DNA of 15,562 nt from JBOGJI01 sp050747865 (lineage in GTDB: Bacteria > Acidobacteriota > Thermoanaerobaculia > Multivoradales > JAHEKO01). Of the stretch, positions 15,487 through 15,562 are shown piece after piece (position 1 is the first letter of the stretch; every line of letters begins with the position of its first letter). Where the stretch lies: contig JBOGJI010000140.1 of the NCBI GenBank assembly GCA_050747865.1, positions 1 through 15,562 of the forward strand, in the 5' to 3' direction. The notes under the pieces were generated by a model that had not been told where the DNA came from, did not search any database, and worked only from the letters and a program-made list of their open reading frames with translations. The position numbers were made by a program, and so were the translations under genes.

Positions 15487-15562
15487 GACCCCCTTTCAAA
15501 CCGTGCATGCGGATTTCCCGCACACGGCTTACGGGTGGCCGCTCGGGTCGCGGCATTACGCA
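15487..15562 (-). mobile_element. Group II intron-like 5' domain fragment (hairpin), probable remnant
   Basis: On the minus strand the sequence runs GTAAGCCGTGTGCGGGAAAT then CCGCATGCACGGTTTGAAAG and GGGG. CCGTGTGCGG pairs with CCGCATGCACGG (15501-15527) with a 2-base bulge and a GAAAT loop. This conserved hairpin with the following GGTTTGAAAGGGGG resembles the segment standing just before the reverse-transcriptase ORF in many bacterial group II introns. No RT coding follows: the VOC gene begins 48 bases further on. It is therefore either a truncated intron or the edge of one whose remainder lies beyond 15562. A second small stem, CCCCGCC-GTTT-GGCGAGG (about 15458-15475), lies between it and the VOC start. 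Confidence 0.45.

Noticed and set aside
1..15562. CRISPR array, tRNA, rRNA or phage defence island
   Set aside because: No regularly spaced direct repeats, no tRNA-like cloverleaf and no defence-gene signatures other than one toxin-antitoxin pair were seen on reading the window.

Overview
This is a GC-rich, densely coded window in which bulk housekeeping and accessory genes are mixed. The base composition, the envelope-type proteins (a PBP1C/alpha-2-macroglobulin pair, a lipoprotein-type M3 peptidase, a secreted aspartic protease) and the many small regulatory or VOC genes suggest a Gram-negative-type bacterium of a high-GC phylum such as Acidobacteriota or Myxococcota. That placement is an inference from style, not from a marker gene.

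Left part (1-6430, all minus strand): the N-terminal part of penicillin-binding protein 1C (cut by the window edge) lies downstream of a very large membrane-anchored alpha-2-macroglobulin with an intact CLEQ thioester. This is the classical envelope-defence pair. The gap between the two genes is filled almost exactly by a 162-bp imperfect palindrome of REPIN/MITE type. The leader of the macroglobulin gene holds several nested inverted repeats.

Middle part (6431-9282): a minus-strand type II toxin-antitoxin pair (RHH antitoxin, RelE/ParE toxin) with palindromes in its promoter stands divergently next to a plus-strand gene that matches only the C-terminal part of the DUF2891 family. An AraC-type regulator and a VOC-family protein follow on the plus strand.

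Right part (9283-15562): a lipoprotein-type M3 peptidyl-dipeptidase and a signal-peptide-bearing aspartic protease may form a two-gene unit for proteolysis outside the cytoplasm. A minus-strand PEP-mutase/isocitrate-lyase-superfamily gene overlaps the end of the protease gene. It is divergent from a plus-strand group II PLP-dependent decarboxylase that has a good sigma-70-like promoter. The window closes with a second VOC gene on the minus strand and, at the edge, a hairpin like the one preceding the ORF in group II introns, probably a remnant.

No clearly new multi-gene system is visible. The observations most worth a second look are the palindrome between the macroglobulin and PBP1C genes, the truncated DUF2891 gene beside the toxin-antitoxin pair, the atypical aspartic protease active site, and the group II intron-like hairpin.
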